A DNA stretch of 21,440 nt from Ephemerocybe angulata (lineage: Eukaryota > Basidiomycota > Agaricomycetes > Agaricales > Psathyrellaceae): positions 1 through 21,440 of the forward strand of contig JAACJK010000146.1 in NCBI GenBank assembly GCA_013368325.1, given 5' to 3'. Below are positions 21,182 to 21,440 of this stretch, piece by piece (the stretch's first letter is position 1; the number at the start of each line of letters is the position of its first letter). The translations under genes were made by a program, and so were the position numbers. Under the pieces are notes generated by a model. It was not told the DNA's origin. It saw only the letters and a list, made by a program, of their open reading frames with translations, and searched no databases.

Positions 21182-21440
21182 ATTAAGAATAGCATCGAGT
21201 TCCCATATACATACCGCGCACTCATGGACATGGTTTCGATGGGGGTTTTGGGGCCCAAATACCTGGGTTCTGGAACGGTGGCCTTGACCCCGAGAATCGC
21301 TCAATGCTCAGGGTTGGGCCTGGTTGGGCATATGATTTTTTTCAAGTCTGTTACCATATGATCTTTTTTATTTTTTAACCCCAAGCGCGGAGCAGTTGGC
21401 GCCCGTCCATAATGATACACAGGGATCAACTTCGCGAAGA
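21182..21440. other. Spacer after gene C, copy 2 (cut by window end)
   Basis: Same sequence as 10185-10443. I see no gene in it. The window ends before the palindromes and the gene remnant. Confidence 0.6.

Larger units (their letters stand above)
10972..21440 (+). repeat. 11-kb direct tandem unit, copy 2 (cut by window end)
   Basis: Second copy in the same orientation, covering unit positions equivalent to 1-10443 of copy 1. Corresponding landmarks give offsets of 10971 (minisatellite), 11000 (gene A start), 11004 (gene D start), 11002 (gene B) and 10997 (end of gene C). Nearly all differences are one- or two-base indels. One clear substitution is C at 1905 against T at 12878, which changes a Cys to a Tyr codon in gene A. 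The last 528 bases of the unit are missing because the window stops. Confidence 0.95.

Noticed and set aside
1..21440. Mitochondrial plasmid, Starship element or viral replicon
   Set aside because: No DNA polymerase B, RNA polymerase, tyrosine recombinase of the Starship type, capsid or replication gene is seen; GC content and spliceosomal introns point to the nucleus.

Overview
The window looks like nuclear DNA of a filamentous basidiomycete, most likely a mushroom-forming agaricomycete. GC is near 50 %, genes sit on both strands, and every convincing gene is cut by several GT-AG introns of about 45-70 bp. The largest gene belongs to a protein family I know from repeat-rich mushroom genomes (HMGXB3-like, related to the KDZ transposase world). 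I see no bacterial, mitochondrial or viral hallmark genes and no rRNA or tRNA gene.

The dominating fact is that the whole window is one unit of about 11 kb read almost twice in the same direction. Base 1 matches base 10972, and the last bases match 10424-10443. The offset drifts from 10971 to 11005 and back to 10997, almost entirely through one- and two-base indels in short homopolymers. No unique flank is visible on either side. The molecule may be a longer tandem array, a circle read twice, or an assembly artefact.

Layout of one unit (copy 1 / copy 2): a 158-bp minisatellite (58-905 / 11029-11876); a gene-free spacer with one isolated minisatellite piece; gene A on the minus strand (1623-4979 / 12595-15979), a 1034-residue zinc-binding, DDE-transposase-like protein; a divergent promoter region with about 90-bp repeats (4980-5457 / 15980-16461); gene D on the plus strand (5458-7188 / 16462-18190), a zinc-knuckle, Pro-rich, coiled-coil protein; gene B on the minus strand, convergent with D (7410-8282 / 18412-19284), a small protein with a basic N-terminus; an AT-rich and repeat-bearing spacer; gene C on the plus strand (9180-10184 / 20179-21181), a small protein of unknown function with a duplicated exon plus intron; then a spacer with palindromes and a frameshifted gene remnant (10650-10945, seen once because the window ends before its second copy).

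Genes A and D share one start region, and A-D-B-C recur together in both copies. A multi-gene mobile element is therefore possible, with A as transposase-like protein and B and D as possible DNA-binding partners. I could not find terminal inverted repeats or a target-site duplication, so this stays a hypothesis. Copy 2 gives the clean reading of gene A. Copy 1 carries many deletions between about 2.0 and 5.5 kb. Gene D has compensating single-base errors in each copy, which points to sequence quality more than to true decay.
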